Below, one piece after another: positions 37,363 to 46,552 of a stretch of 64,000 nt of DNA. Origin of the DNA: Lichenicoccus sp964242335 (GTDB taxonomy: Bacteria > Pseudomonadota > Alphaproteobacteria > Acetobacterales > Acetobacteraceae); the NCBI GenBank assembly GCA_964242335.1, contig CAXTAY010000002.1, forward strand, positions 124,001 to 188,000, read 5' to 3'. Numbering within the stretch: position 1 is the first letter of the stretch; each line of letters opens with the position of its first letter. The notes beneath the pieces were generated by a model, which worked only from the letters and a program-made list of their open reading frames with translations, did no database searches and had not been told where the DNA came from. Position numbers and translations under genes: made by a program.

Positions 37363-38314
37363 ATCCGACCCTGGGATCGAGCAGCGTGTTGACGATGTCG
37401 GCGAGCAGGTTGCCGAGCACGGTGAGGATGCCGATCACCAGCACGATGCCGATCAGCACCGGGTAGTCCTGCGACAGCGCGGAGCGCCAGAGCAGCCAGC
37501 CGAGCCCGGGAAAGGCGAACACGGTCTCCACCACGACGCCGCCGGCGAAGATCGAGGGCAGCGACAGCCCTACCACGGTGACCAGCGGCCGCAGGGCGTT
37601 GCGGATCACGTGACGGATCAGGATGCGCGACGGCGAGGCGCCGCGGGCGGCCGCGGATCGCACGTAGTCCCGGCCGAGCTCCTCATGCACCGATTGCGCG
37701 AAATAGCGTGACAGCACCGGCACCGTGAGCAGCACGATGGTCAGCGCCGGCAGGGCCAGATGCAGCGCGATGGAGCCGATCGTCTGGTGCGACAGGCGCA
37801 GGTCCTCGACACCGCCTGCGGGGAACCAGCCCAGGTCCATCGAGAACCACAGGATCAGCAGCGTGCCGCTGAAGAACGAGGGCAGGGCGTAGAGGGCGAG
37901 CTCGAAGCCGCCGATCGCCCGACCTGCGGCGCGGTCGTAGAGTGCGCCGTGCGCGAGGCCGAGCCCGAAGGAGATCAGCAGGCTCGCGGTCAGCGACACG
38001 ATCTGCAGGGCGAGCGTGTTCATCTCGTAGGTCGCGAGCAGCGCCGCCACCGGCCGCTGCACCTGGTAGGAGTAGCCGAGCCGGCCGTGAGCGAGATCTT
38101 CCCACCAGTGCAGGTATTGCTGCCAGAACGGCTGGTCCAGCCCCAGGCTGTGGGTGAGTTCGGCGACCGAGGCCGGCGAGGCTTTCGGCCCGAGGATGCC
38201 GTAGACCGGGCTGCCCGGCGCGATGTTGACCAGGACGAAGGTCAGCGTGATCAGGATCACCAGCGACAGCGCAGCACTGCCGAGCCGTCCGCTAATGCCC
38301 CACAGGATGCGCAT
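37355..38314 (-). CDS. Peptide-type ABC transporter permease (DppB-like)
   Basis: A 319-residue permease. The ATG at 38314 (MRILWGISGRLG) gives the usual DppB N-terminus with helix SAALSLVILITLTFVLVNIAPG. Further landmarks are LGLDQPFWQQYLHW, LGYSYQVQRPV, LALPALTIVLLTVPVLSRY, the loop ELGRDYVRSAAARGASPSRIL and the C-terminal IVNTLLDPRVGYA. It overlaps the binding-protein gene by 23 bases and the DppC-like gene by 8 bases. Confidence 0.93.
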   Translation of the reverse strand: MRILWGISGRLGSAALSLVILITLTFVLVNIAPGSPVYGILGPKASPASVAELTHSLGLDQPFWQQYLHWWEDLAHGRLGYSYQVQRPVAALLATYEMNTLALQIVSLTASLLISFGLGLAHGALYDRAAGRAIGGFELALYALPSFFSGTLLILWFSMDLGWFPAGGVEDLRLSHQTIGSIALHLALPALTIVLLTVPVLSRYFAQSVHEELGRDYVRSAAARGASPSRILIRHVIRNALRPLVTVVGLSLPSIFAGGVVVETVFAFPGLGWLLWRSALSQDYPVLIGIVLVIGILTVLGNLLADIVNTLLDPRVGYA

Positions 38315-39959
38315 CGGCGGTCTCCCTGGGGACACCCGGACAAGCCATCGCCCCGGACAGCGTCAGGAGTTCCGGCGACCAGGTGCCGGTCGGGCTCGTC
38401 ATCGCCTGCACACCGTGGAGATCCGAGCGGGTCAGCGTGGCGATCGCCCCGGTCGGCAGGAAGATGAACGGCTGAAGTGACGCGATGTAGTCCTGCACGA
38501 CATCCAGCGGCTGGTTGCCCTGGCCGGTGATCACCGCCTCGTTCAGCGCGTCGGTCCGAGCATCACGGAAACGGCCGAAGTTGCTGGTGCCGTCCGACGA
38601 GAAGAACTGCTGGCTGTCCGGAAAGCTCTCGACCGTCCAGGCGATCATGATGCTGTCCCAGTCATGGCCGTTTCCGCCCAAGGTGGCGAACAGCTCGTTG
38701 AACTCGACGCCGCGGATCGACAGCGCGATGCCTACCGCGGCGAGGTTGCGCTGGATCACCTGCAGCGTGATCAGCCGGTCCACCACGCCCGCGGACACCT
38801 CGATGTCGAAGGCCAGCCGCTGGCCGTCGCGGGTGCGGATGCCGTCCGGCCCGGGCGTCCAGCCGGCCTGGTCGAGCAGGGCGCGCGCGTGCGCCGGGTC
38901 GTAGTCCAGGTTCGTGTAGCCGCGCTTTGCCTGCGGCGACAGGAAGCTTCGCATCGCCACCGGAACCGGACCGTGGATCACGCTGCCCTGGCCGTGCAGG
39001 GCGAGCGAGATGACCTGCTTCTGGTCGATCGCGATCGCGATCGCCTGGCGCACATGCACGTCGTTGAGGAACCGCGCGTGCGGCGACCGGAAGTTGAGGA
39101 TCATCGACAGGAAGCCGAAGGGACCATCGAGCGTCTCGGTGCGCAGGCCCGGCAGGGTCTGGACCAGGCTCCAGAGGCGGAACGGCACGTTCGCGGCGTC
39201 GATCTCGCCCGAGCGCAGCGCCTGCAGGGCGTTGCCGCCCTCCAGGAAGTCGATCACCAGCCGCTTGATGTGCGGGTGCTGGCCGCCATACAGCGGGTTC
39301 GGCGTCAGGGTGAGGTGCCGGCCGACCTCGAAGTCGCCGAGCAGGAAGGCGCTGTCGGACACCGCGAACAGTTTCGGGTCGGTCTGACGCGCGCGCATCT
39401 CGCGCAGGCTCATGCCGCGAAAGACGTGCGCCGGCATCGGCTGGACGGTGTTGCCGAGCCCGAGGCGCAGGAACCAGGCAGGATTGACCCGCCGGTTCAG
39501 CCGGATCTCCACCTCGTGCGGCGACAGCGCCACCACGTGGTCGAGCATGTTCGGTATGCCGCCGAGCCGGTACCACACGTAACCCGCGCCGATGCTGCGG
39601 ATCAGGTCGAAGGTGAACACGACGTCGCTCGCGGTGATCGGCACGCCGTCCGACCACAGCCAGGGCTTGATGGTCAGGCGCCAGGTCTGCCCGCCATCCG
39701 GGGTCGTGACCGAGCTCGCCAGGCTCAGCGCCGGGTCGTATGCCGATTGACGGTCGATCCAGACCAGCGGCCGGTAGATCTGGTAGATGATCTCCTTGTT
39801 GTAGACTGAGCTGGTCAGCAGTGGATTGAGCGAGGTGACACCCTGCGGGTCACCCTGTCCAAGCCCGGAGGGAAGCACGACCGTGCCGCACGGAGCATCC
39901 GCGCGGGCCGCGGCCACGCACAGGACCAGCATGACCATAAATAGAGACAGCGTCCGCAC
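38292..39959 (-). CDS. ABC transporter substrate-binding protein, family 5 (peptide type)
   Basis: A 555-residue periplasmic protein of the SBP_bac_5 family. It has a cleavable signal peptide (MRTLSLFMVMLVLCVAAARA), then SLNPLLTSSVYNKEIIYQIY, the conserved DGVPITASDVVFTFDLI, VRQAIAIAIDQKQVI, YDPAHARALLDQAGW and a C-terminal FIFLPTGAI. Size and order match Dpp/Opp/Gsi-type binding proteins. It leads the importer genes and sits 10 bases after the uracil-DNA-glycosylase-like gene, with which it probably shares a transcript. Confidence 0.92.
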   Translation of the reverse strand: MRTLSLFMVMLVLCVAAARADAPCGTVVLPSGLGQGDPQGVTSLNPLLTSSVYNKEIIYQIYRPLVWIDRQSAYDPALSLASSVTTPDGGQTWRLTIKPWLWSDGVPITASDVVFTFDLIRSIGAGYVWYRLGGIPNMLDHVVALSPHEVEIRLNRRVNPAWFLRLGLGNTVQPMPAHVFRGMSLREMRARQTDPKLFAVSDSAFLLGDFEVGRHLTLTPNPLYGGQHPHIKRLVIDFLEGGNALQALRSGEIDAANVPFRLWSLVQTLPGLRTETLDGPFGFLSMILNFRSPHARFLNDVHVRQAIAIAIDQKQVISLALHGQGSVIHGPVPVAMRSFLSPQAKRGYTNLDYDPAHARALLDQAGWTPGPDGIRTRDGQRLAFDIEVSAGVVDRLITLQVIQRNLAAVGIALSIRGVEFNELFATLGGNGHDWDSIMIAWTVESFPDSQQFFSSDGTSNFGRFRDARTDALNEAVITGQGNQPLDVVQDYIASLQPFIFLPTGAIATLTRSDLHGVQAMTSPTGTWSPELLTLSGAMACPGVPRETADAHPVGH

Positions 39960-39969
39960 GAAGCGTCGT

Positions 39970-40572
39970 TTACGAAGCCGCTGCTGTCATGTCCAGGGCG
40001 CATGTCACCTGTGCTTTGAGGGCGGGCAGGACGTCGGCTTGGAACCAGGAGTTGCGGCTCTCCCACACGCCGGTGCGCCACGACGGATGGGGAAGCGGGA
40101 AGTAGCGCGGCAGGAAGCGCCGGAACTCCTGCACCCGCGGGGTCATCGCGCCGCGTCCCAGCACGTGGTTCTGCGCGTAGCTGCCGATCAGCAGGGTCAG
40201 CCGGATCTCGGGCATCCGTGACAGGATACGGTCGCGCCAGAGCGGCGCGCATTCCGGCCTGGGCGGGTTGTCGCCGCCCTGCGGCAGGCGGCCCGGATAG
40301 CACAGTCCCATCGGCAGGATCGCCACCCGGCTGGTGTCGTAGAACAGCTCCTTGCCGATGCCGAGCCAGCCGCGCAACCGCTCGCCGGAGGCGTCCCAGA
40401 ACGAGATCCCCTTCTCGTGCACCACCGTGCCCGGCGCCTGGCTCGCGATCAGCAGCCGTGCCGTGGACGACACGTGCAGGATCGGCCGCGGACCCAGCGG
40501 CAGGTGCGCCGCGCAGTGCCGGCAGGCACGCACCTCCCGCACCAGATCGTCGAGCGCGCGCGCCTGGCTCAT
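39970..40572 (-). CDS. Uracil-DNA glycosylase family protein (COG1573-like)
   Basis: A 200-residue protein of the uracil-DNA glycosylase superfamily. The N-terminal CRHCAAHLPLGPRPIL carries two cysteines that in related enzymes help hold an iron-sulfur cluster. LLIASQAPGTVVHEKGISFW matches the motif-1 region (usually GEAPG), and the later LPHPSWRT aligns with the family's HPS motif 2. The conventional catalytic residue of motif 1 in family-4 enzymes is not evident, so activity on uracil is uncertain. The ATG at 40572 is 13 bases after the preceding gene. Confidence 0.8.
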   Translation of the reverse strand: MSQARALDDLVREVRACRHCAAHLPLGPRPILHVSSTARLLIASQAPGTVVHEKGISFWDASGERLRGWLGIGKELFYDTSRVAILPMGLCYPGRLPQGGDNPPRPECAPLWRDRILSRMPEIRLTLLIGSYAQNHVLGRGAMTPRVQEFRRFLPRYFPLPHPSWRTGVWESRNSWFQADVLPALKAQVTCALDMTAAAS

Positions 40573-40585
40573 CCGAGGCGCAGGC

Positions 40586-41038
40586 TCAGGGCTCGTTCGA
40601 GGCCGGCTCGTGCGCGCCGAGCGCGAACACCACGATGCGCTGACCGGCATGCTGGAAATACAGCGCGCACGGGATCAGCGCCCCGGCCACCAGCGGCTGC
40701 GTCGCGTGGCTCAGGCCGAACCGCGCGGCGACCGGTGCCGCGTTGCCGCCGAGGCTGCCCGGCAGGTCGAGCCCGTTGCGCTGCGTATCGCCCACCGCAC
40801 GCACCTGGCCGTTGAGCAGCGCCACCGTGCCGATTCCGGGACAGGCGACGTCGATCAGCCGGTCGGCCAAGCCGCCATGATTGGTGATGGTGGCGGACAG
40901 CGTGGCGCTGTGGTCGGCGTCGTTGCCGTCGCCGCTCGACGCCTCGATCTGCACCGGCCCCGACACCTGGGTCAGCGCATGCCCGGCCAGCGGCAGCGCC
41001 AGCAGACCGGCGGCGGTCAGCGATCTAGCCCAGCTCAT
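40586..41038 (-). CDS. Small exported protein, PCu(A)C-like fold
   Basis: A 150-residue protein with a signal peptide (RSLTAAGLLALPLAGHAL). The mature part (ATLSATITNHGGLADRLIDV, GTVALLNGQ, GLDLPGSLGG, YFQHAGQRIVVFALG) resembles the DUF461/PCu(A)C copper-chaperone beta-sandwich with its typical TNHGGxADRLxxV segment. The Met- and His-rich copper site of that family is not visible, so metal binding is doubtful. It overlaps thpR by 14 bases on the same strand. Confidence 0.65.
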   Translation of the reverse strand: MSWARSLTAAGLLALPLAGHALTQVSGPVQIEASSGDGNDADHSATLSATITNHGGLADRLIDVACPGIGTVALLNGQVRAVGDTQRNGLDLPGSLGGNAAPVAARFGLSHATQPLVAGALIPCALYFQHAGQRIVVFALGAHEPASNEP

Positions 41039-41558
41039 AATTGACCTCCGCGGTATAGACCGGATGCTCCTTGCCCAGCAGCGAGGAGAACAGCGTGAAG
41101 CAGGTGATCGGAACGCTCTCGGAGCGCAGCAGGTTGTGCGCCTGCACCCAGCCCGCAAGCACCGCCTCCGCGATGCCGTCGACGCGCGCCAGCGTCACGT
41201 GCGGCTGGAAGCGCTTGCGTTCCGGCGGCAGGCCGATGCGCTGCAGCGCCGTCTCGATCTTGCGGCACAAATGCTCGACCGGCTCGCGATGCTCGACGCC
41301 GGCCCACAGCGCGCTCGCGCGTCCCGCCCGGTTGAAGATGCCGGTGCCGCTCAGGGTGAGCGGGAAGCTGCGGCCGCGCAGGGCGGCGAGCGCGTGGTCG
41401 ATCTCCTCGGCGACGTGGCGGGGCGTCTCGCCGATGAAGCGCAGCGTCAGGTGCAGGTTCTCGGGCGGCGTCCAGCGTGCGCCGACCAGGCTGCCGTACA
41501 GCGCCGTCAGCCGTTCGCGCAGCGGATCGGGCAGCTCGAGCCCGACGAACAGCCTCAT
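41025..41558 (-). CDS. thpR: RNA 2',3'-cyclic phosphodiesterase (2'-5' RNA ligase family)
   Basis: A 177-residue protein of the 2H phosphoesterase superfamily. The N-terminus is MRLFVGLELPDPLRERL. The first catalytic motif is in ENLHLTLRFIGET (HLTL) and the second in FQPHVTLARVDG (HVTL). Such enzymes act on 2',3'-cyclic phosphate ends of RNA. The start at 41558 overlaps the stop of the esterase gene (ATGA). It belongs to a compact minus-strand run of eight genes from 42223 to 34595. Confidence 0.92.
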   Translation of the reverse strand: MRLFVGLELPDPLRERLTALYGSLVGARWTPPENLHLTLRFIGETPRHVAEEIDHALAALRGRSFPLTLSGTGIFNRAGRASALWAGVEHREPVEHLCRKIETALQRIGLPPERKRFQPHVTLARVDGIAEAVLAGWVQAHNLLRSESVPITCFTLFSSLLGKEHPVYTAEVNYELG

Positions 41559-42223
41559 CTTGCCGGGGCGGGACGCGGGCGGACGGCGGCGATCAGGCGG
41601 CGCACGTCGGGCATCAGCCGGGCCACGATGATACGCACCCCGTCGGCGTTGGGGTGGATGTGGTCGCCCTGCACCAGCGCGTCGTGGGTGGCCACGTCCT
41701 GGAGGAAGAACGGGTCGTAGATCAGGCCCGGACGCCGCGACAGGCGGTCGAACACGGCGCGGAACTCCTGCGCGTAGCCGGCCCCCATGTTCGGCGGCGC
41801 GATCATGCCGCTCAGCAGCACCGGCAGGTGCCGCGCGTCGAGCCGGTCCAGGATGGCGGACAGGTTCCGCTCCATGCCGGCCGGCGGCAGCCCGCGCAGC
41901 GCGTCGTTGCCGCCGAGCTCGACGATCGCCGCGTCCGGATCGTCGCCGAGCGCCCAGTCCAGCCGTGCCAGGGCGCCCGCCGAGGTGTCGCCGGACACGC
42001 CGCCATCGAGCACGTGGGCATCGAGGTGCGCGCGGTCGATCGCCTGCTGCAGCTGGGCGACGAAGCCCTGCTCGTGCGCCAGGCCGTAGCCGGCGGTCAG
42101 CGAGTCGCCGAGCGCCAGCAGCTTCACCGGCGCGGGCGACGGGGCGACCGCGGCGGCGGGCCGCGGCAGCACCAGGCAAACAAGCAGCGCCAGCCGCGTT
42201 GTGCTCCGCCGGAGCTTGCTCAC
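41555..42223 (-). CDS. tesA: SGNH-family arylesterase / acyl-CoA thioesterase I-like
   Basis: A 222-residue periplasmic esterase. The signal peptide (RLALLVCLVLPRPAAA) is followed by block I LLALGDSLTAGYGL (nucleophile Ser), block II GGVSGDTSAGAL, block III IVELGGNDALRG and block V HIHPNADG (Asp/His). This matches TesA/lysophospholipase L1. It is divergent from the ABC pair at 42271, with 47 bases between the starts, the same arrangement as tesA-ybbA-ybbP in E. coli. This supports the assignment. Confidence 0.92.
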   Translation of the reverse strand: MSKLRRSTTRLALLVCLVLPRPAAAVAPSPAPVKLLALGDSLTAGYGLAHEQGFVAQLQQAIDRAHLDAHVLDGGVSGDTSAGALARLDWALGDDPDAAIVELGGNDALRGLPPAGMERNLSAILDRLDARHLPVLLSGMIAPPNMGAGYAQEFRAVFDRLSRRPGLIYDPFFLQDVATHDALVQGDHIHPNADGVRIIVARLMPDVRRLIAAVRPRPAPAR

Positions 42224-42270
42224 GGTCGATCCCGAGGCGGTCAGGCCGGCGGGCGGAGAAGACAGACACC

Positions 42271-42990
42271 GTGCACCGACCGACAGTTCCTCCTCCTCCG
42301 CCGCTGCTGCAGGCGCGCGACCTGTGGCTGACGGTGCCCGCGCGTCCGGATGCGGTCAACTCGGAGCGCACGCTGGACATCGTGCGCGGCGTCGGGCTCG
42401 AGCTGCAGGCGGCGGAGTCGGTCGGCATCGTCGGACCGTCCGGATCGGGCAAGACCAGCCTGCTGATGCTGCTCGCCGGCCTCGAGCGGCCGAGCCGCGG
42501 CAGCGTCTGGATCGACGGCACCGACTTCGCCGGCCTGTCGGAGGATGCGCGCGCCCGCTTCCGCGGCCGCCATATCGGTATCGTGTTCCAGTCCTTCCAC
42601 CTGATCCCGACGATGACGGCGCTGGAGAACGTGGCGATCCCGCTCGAGCTCGCCGGCCGTCGCGACGCGGGCACGCGGGCGCGGGCGGCGCTGGAGCAGG
42701 TCGGGCTATCGCACCGCGTCGGGCACCGGCCGGGCCAGCTGTCGGGCGGCGAGCAGCAGCGCGTGGCGCTGGCGCGCGCCTTCGCACCCGAACCGCGCCT
42801 GCTGCTCGCCGACGAGCCCACCGGCAACCTCGACGCGCGCACCGGCGAGAAGGTCGCCGACCTGATGTTCGGGCTGCAGCGCGACCGCGGCACCACGCTG
42901 CTGCTGATCACCCACGACGCCACCCTGGCCTCGCGCTGCGGCCGCAGGCTGTCGGTCGCCGACGGCCGGCTGTCGGCGATGGCGTCGTGA
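42271..42990 (+). CDS. ybbA: ABC transporter ATP-binding protein (YbbA / LolD-like)
   Basis: A 239-residue ATPase of the MacB/LolD/YbbA group. It shows Walker A GPSGSGKTSLLMLLAG, the group-typical GIVFQSFHLIPTMTALENV, the signature LSGGEQQRVALARAF, Walker B LLLADEPTGNLD and LLLITHD. The start is GTG at 42271, about 9 bases from GGAGAAG. It overlaps the permease start (GTGA). Such pairs move lipids or lipoproteins or act on the cell envelope by mechanotransmission, without a transport pore of the usual type. Confidence 0.92.
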   Translation: MHRPTVPPPPPLLQARDLWLTVPARPDAVNSERTLDIVRGVGLELQAAESVGIVGPSGSGKTSLLMLLAGLERPSRGSVWIDGTDFAGLSEDARARFRGRHIGIVFQSFHLIPTMTALENVAIPLELAGRRDAGTRARAALEQVGLSHRVGHRPGQLSGGEQQRVALARAFAPEPRLLLADEPTGNLDARTGEKVADLMFGLQRDRGTTLLLITHDATLASRCGRRLSVADGRLSAMAS

Positions 42991-45548
42991 GCGCGCTGCC
43001 AACCGCGATCCGTATCGCCTGGCGCGACATGCGCGGCAGCCTGTCGGGGATGCGGCCGGGGATCGGCATCGTGCTGCTCTGCCTCGCCCTGGGCGTGGCC
43101 GCGATCGGCACCGTCGGCGGACTGCGCGCCGCGATCCAGGGCGGTGTCGCGGCACAGCGGCGCGCGCTGCTCGGCGGCGACCTCAGCATGGAGAGCCCCG
43201 ACCCGCTGCCGCCTGCACTCGCTGCCTACCTGCGCGGGCGCGGGCTGCGCGTCTCGCAGACCGCCACCCTGCGCTCGATGTTGTACGGTGCCGGCGGCCG
43301 GCGCATGCTGGTCGAGCTGCGCGGCGTCGACGACGCCTACCCGCTGGTCGGCGAGGTGACGCTGGCGCCGCAGCGCGGCCTCGCCGCGGCACTCGGCCGC
43401 GGCCTGCTGGCCGAGCCGCTGGTCGCCGACCGGCTGTCGGCGGCAGCCGGCGCCGGCCTCCGCCTCGGCACCCGCGGCTATACCCTGTCGGCGCTGCTCG
43501 ACCACCTGCCGGACGGCGCCGGCAGCACCAGCCTGGCACCGACCGTGATGCTGTCGCGTCGCGCGCTCGACGCGTCGGGCCTGATCGCGCCCGGCGCGCT
43601 GGTCAGCTACACGCTGCGGGTGGCGCTGCCGGACACCCCGCAGCTGCGCCTCCCGGCGCTGCGGCAGGCGCGCGCCGAGGCGCTGGCGCGCGACATCGCC
43701 GCCCGCTTCCCCGACCAGCCCTGGCACATACGCGACGTCAGCGACGCCGCCCCGGCGCTGACCCGCGTGGTCGAGCAGGTCTCGCAGTTCATGACGCTGA
43801 TCGGCCTGGCCTCGCTGCTGCTCGGCGGCCTCGGCGTCGCCTCCGGCGTCGCCGCCTGGCTGGAGGCGAGGGGCGAGACGCTGGCGGTGCTGCGCTGCCT
43901 CGGCGCCTCGTCGCGCGTGGTCGCCGGCATCGTCTCGATGCAGCTCGGCCTGCTCTGCGGCCTCGGCATCCTGGCCGGCGGCGTCGCCGGGCTGGTGATC
44001 CCGAGACTCGCGGTGCGCGCCCTGGCCGGGCTGCTGCCGGTGGCCCCAGACGACCGGCTGCACCTGGCGCCGGAGCTGCTCGCGGCCGAGTTCGGCATCC
44101 TGGTCGCGGCCCTGTTCGCGCTGCCGCCGCTGCTGCGCGCGCTGCAGGTCTCGCCGGTGACGCTGTTCCGCGAGGAGATCGGCGAGGGCGGCGCCGCCGG
44201 CTGGCGGCTGCGGCTGGTGCTGGGCGGGATCGTGCTGGCGCTGGTGGTGCTGGCGACGCTGACCTCGCCGTCGCCGCTGCTGGCACTCGGCTTCTGCGCG
44301 GTCGCCGCCGCGGTGCTGCTGCTGTTCCGGCTGGCGGCACTGGCGCTGCGGCTGCTGTCGCGCCGTGTCGCCGGCAGGGACGGGGCGGGCGGCGGTCCGG
44401 TGTGGCTGCGTCTGGGGCTGCGCGCGCTGCACCGGCCCGGCTCGGTGGCCGGCGCGCTGCTGCTCGCACTCGGCGCCGGACTGTCGACGCTCGCGACCAT
44501 CGCGCTGATCGAGGGCAACATACGCGACGCCGTGCTCGGCCAGCTGCCGGCGCACGCGCCGTCGTTCTACTTCATCGATATCCAGCCCGACGAGGTGGGG
44601 CGGTTCGACGCGGTGCTGCGCGCGCTGCCGCAGGTCGGCGAGGTGCGCCAGCTGCCGAGCCTGCGCACCCGCGTGGTCGCGGTCGACGGAGTATCGGCCG
44701 GGCAGGTGCGAGCCAGCGCGCAGACCCGCTGGGCACTGCGCGGCGACCACGGGCTGAGCCTGTCGGCGACCCCGCCGCCGGCGACCCGCATCGCCGCCGG
44801 CAGCTGGTGGGCCGCCGGCTATGACGGACCGCCGCTGCTGTCGTTCGATGCCGGGCTCGCGCGCGGCTGGCACGTGCGGGTCGGCTCGACCATCACGCTG
44901 AACGTGCTCGGGCGCGACATCACGCTGCGGGTGGCCAGCCTGCGCGACATCGCCTGGCGCTCGCTGCAGCTCAATTTCGCCTTCATCGCCTCGCCGGGCC
45001 TGCTGTCGCAGGCGCCGCACACGCTGGTCGCCACCGTGGTGTCCAGCGGCCGGCCGGCGGACGACGCCGCGATCCTGCAGGCGGTGACCGACGCGCTGCC
45101 CAACGTCACCGGCATACGCGTGGCGGACGTGCTCGGCGAGATCGCCAACCTGGTGCACCGCCTGGCACTGGCGCTGCAGGCGATGGGAGCGGTGGCGCTG
45201 CTCTCCGGCGGGCTGGTGCTGGCGGCGACGCTGGCATCCGGCCAGCGGCAGCGCCGGCGCGAGGCGGCGATCCTGCGCAGCCTGGGTGCGACCTCCGCAC
45301 AGCTTCGCGCCGCCTGGCTGATGGAGTTCGCGATTCTGGGCGCGGTCGCCGGCCTCGCCGCCGCCGCGATCGGGGCTGCGCTGAGCTGGCTGGTGCTGCA
45401 CTTCGTGCTGCGGGCCGACTGGACCCTGCTCGGCGGCACGCTGGCCGCGACGCTGCTCGGCGCCATCCTGCTGATGCTGCTGGCCGGGCTCGCGGCCACC
45501 CGGCAGGCGCTGCGTGCCAGCCCCGCGGAGCTGCTGCGCCGGGAATGA
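42987..45548 (+). CDS. ybbP: FtsX-family ABC permease (YbbP-like)
   Basis: An 853-residue membrane protein with the double FtsX architecture of YbbP. A first helix (GIGIVLLCLALGVAAIGTVGG) is followed by a large periplasmic domain, a mid FtsX domain (FMTLIGLASLLLGGLGVASGVAAWL, ETLAVLRCLGASSRVV) and several central helices. A second periplasmic domain and a C-terminal FtsX domain (EAAILRSLGATSAQLRAAW) follow, ending in LRASPAELLRRE. The GTG start at 42987 overlaps the ATPase stop by 4 bases. Confidence 0.92.
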   Translation: MSALPTAIRIAWRDMRGSLSGMRPGIGIVLLCLALGVAAIGTVGGLRAAIQGGVAAQRRALLGGDLSMESPDPLPPALAAYLRGRGLRVSQTATLRSMLYGAGGRRMLVELRGVDDAYPLVGEVTLAPQRGLAAALGRGLLAEPLVADRLSAAAGAGLRLGTRGYTLSALLDHLPDGAGSTSLAPTVMLSRRALDASGLIAPGALVSYTLRVALPDTPQLRLPALRQARAEALARDIAARFPDQPWHIRDVSDAAPALTRVVEQVSQFMTLIGLASLLLGGLGVASGVAAWLEARGETLAVLRCLGASSRVVAGIVSMQLGLLCGLGILAGGVAGLVIPRLAVRALAGLLPVAPDDRLHLAPELLAAEFGILVAALFALPPLLRALQVSPVTLFREEIGEGGAAGWRLRLVLGGIVLALVVLATLTSPSPLLALGFCAVAAAVLLLFRLAALALRLLSRRVAGRDGAGGGPVWLRLGLRALHRPGSVAGALLLALGAGLSTLATIALIEGNIRDAVLGQLPAHAPSFYFIDIQPDEVGRFDAVLRALPQVGEVRQLPSLRTRVVAVDGVSAGQVRASAQTRWALRGDHGLSLSATPPPATRIAAGSWWAAGYDGPPLLSFDAGLARGWHVRVGSTITLNVLGRDITLRVASLRDIAWRSLQLNFAFIASPGLLSQAPHTLVATVVSSGRPADDAAILQAVTDALPNVTGIRVADVLGEIANLVHRLALALQAMGAVALLSGGLVLAATLASGQRQRRREAAILRSLGATSAQLRAAWLMEFAILGAVAGLAAAAIGAALSWLVLHFVLRADWTLLGGTLAATLLGAILLMLLAGLAATRQALRASPAELLRRE

Positions 45549-45677
45549 CGCCGACTTAATGTGAAACAGCCTGTCCGCGGGCAGGGCGCCATCCGGTTGC
45601 GCTTGACCTGCCACCTCGAAGGACCAGATTATCCACAAGATGATCCGGATCCTCCGGACCAGGAGAAGAGTTCAATC

Positions 45678-46454
45678 ATGGCCTTCAGTCCCGACTTCCG
45701 AAGCACCTCACCCGCCCGCGGCGCAGGTGCCCAGGCCGGGGTGATCGATGCCGGCCTGCGTGCCTACATGCTGCGCGTCTACAACTGGATGACGTCCGGC
45801 CTGTTGCTGACCGGGATCGTCGCCTACGGCGTCTCGCACACCTCGCTGCAGGCCTTCTTCTACCACACCGTCGAGACCGCGAGCGGCGCGCTGCTGCTGC
45901 GCCCCACCGGGCTCGGCTACCTGTCGATCTTCGCCCCGCTGGCCTTCGTGATGGTGATGAGCTTCGGCGTGAACCGGCTGTCCAGGCAGGCGGTGCAGGG
46001 CTTGTTCTGGGCGTTCTGCGCGGTGATGGGCGTCAGCCTGACCAGCATCTTCCTCGTCTACACCGAGACGTCCGTGGTGCGGGTGTTCTTCATCACCGCC
46101 GCCACCTTCGCCGCGATGAGCCTGTGGGGCTACACGACCAAGACCGACCTGACCAAGTTCGGCTCGTTCCTGATCATGGGCGTGGTCGGGATCCTGGTCG
46201 CCATGCTCGTCAACATGTTCCTGCACAGCTCCGGGCTGCAGCTGATGGTCAGCTTTCTCGGCGTGCTGATCTTCACCGGGCTGACCGCCTACGACACGCA
46301 GCGCATCAAGCTGAGCTACGCGCAGTTCGCCTCCTACGAGGGCGTGGAGCAGGCCGGCAAGCGCAGCGTCTACGACGCGCTCAACCTGTATCTGAACTTC
46401 ATCAACATGTTCCAGTTCCTGCTGCAGCTGACCGGCACGCGCAACAGCAACTGA
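45678..46454 (+). CDS. Bax inhibitor-1 / YccA family membrane protein
   Basis: A 258-residue multi-helix membrane protein of the BI-1 family. It starts after AGGAGAAGAG at 45678 and has a hydrophilic ~30-residue N-terminus followed by RAYMLRVYNWMTSGLLLTGI. Landmarks are FFITAATFAAMSLWGYTTKT and the conserved C-terminal LIFTGLTAYDTQRIK. It ends with LYLNFINMFQFLLQLTGTR. Family members are linked to calcium leak and to regulation of membrane proteases such as FtsH. A strong terminator follows. Confidence 0.93.
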   Translation: MAFSPDFRSTSPARGAGAQAGVIDAGLRAYMLRVYNWMTSGLLLTGIVAYGVSHTSLQAFFYHTVETASGALLLRPTGLGYLSIFAPLAFVMVMSFGVNRLSRQAVQGLFWAFCAVMGVSLTSIFLVYTETSVVRVFFITAATFAAMSLWGYTTKTDLTKFGSFLIMGVVGILVAMLVNMFLHSSGLQLMVSFLGVLIFTGLTAYDTQRIKLSYAQFASYEGVEQAGKRSVYDALNLYLNFINMFQFLLQLTGTRNSN

Positions 46455-46478
46455 TCATCGCGCGACGTCGCATACGTC

Positions 46479-46504
46479 AAGGGCGGCCCCGAGGGGCCGC
46501 CCTT
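46479..46504. terminator. Bidirectional hairpin terminator between the BI-1 and ferredoxin genes
   Basis: AAGGGCGGCCCC (46479-46490) pairs perfectly with GGGGCCGCCCTT (46493-46504), followed by TCTCGTT. It lies between convergent genes and can serve both. Confidence 0.85.
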
Positions 46505-46552
46505 TCTCGTTCCGGGCTGCCGTTGCTCAGCTCGGACGGCCGGGGCCGTCGC

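Noticed and set aside
41025..45638. A 1537-codon minus-strand frame reaching across the ybbA/ybbP region
   Set aside because: Only its last part is thpR. The rest is antisense to conserved plus-strand ABC genes and of low-complexity composition (Gln/Arg/Ala-rich).
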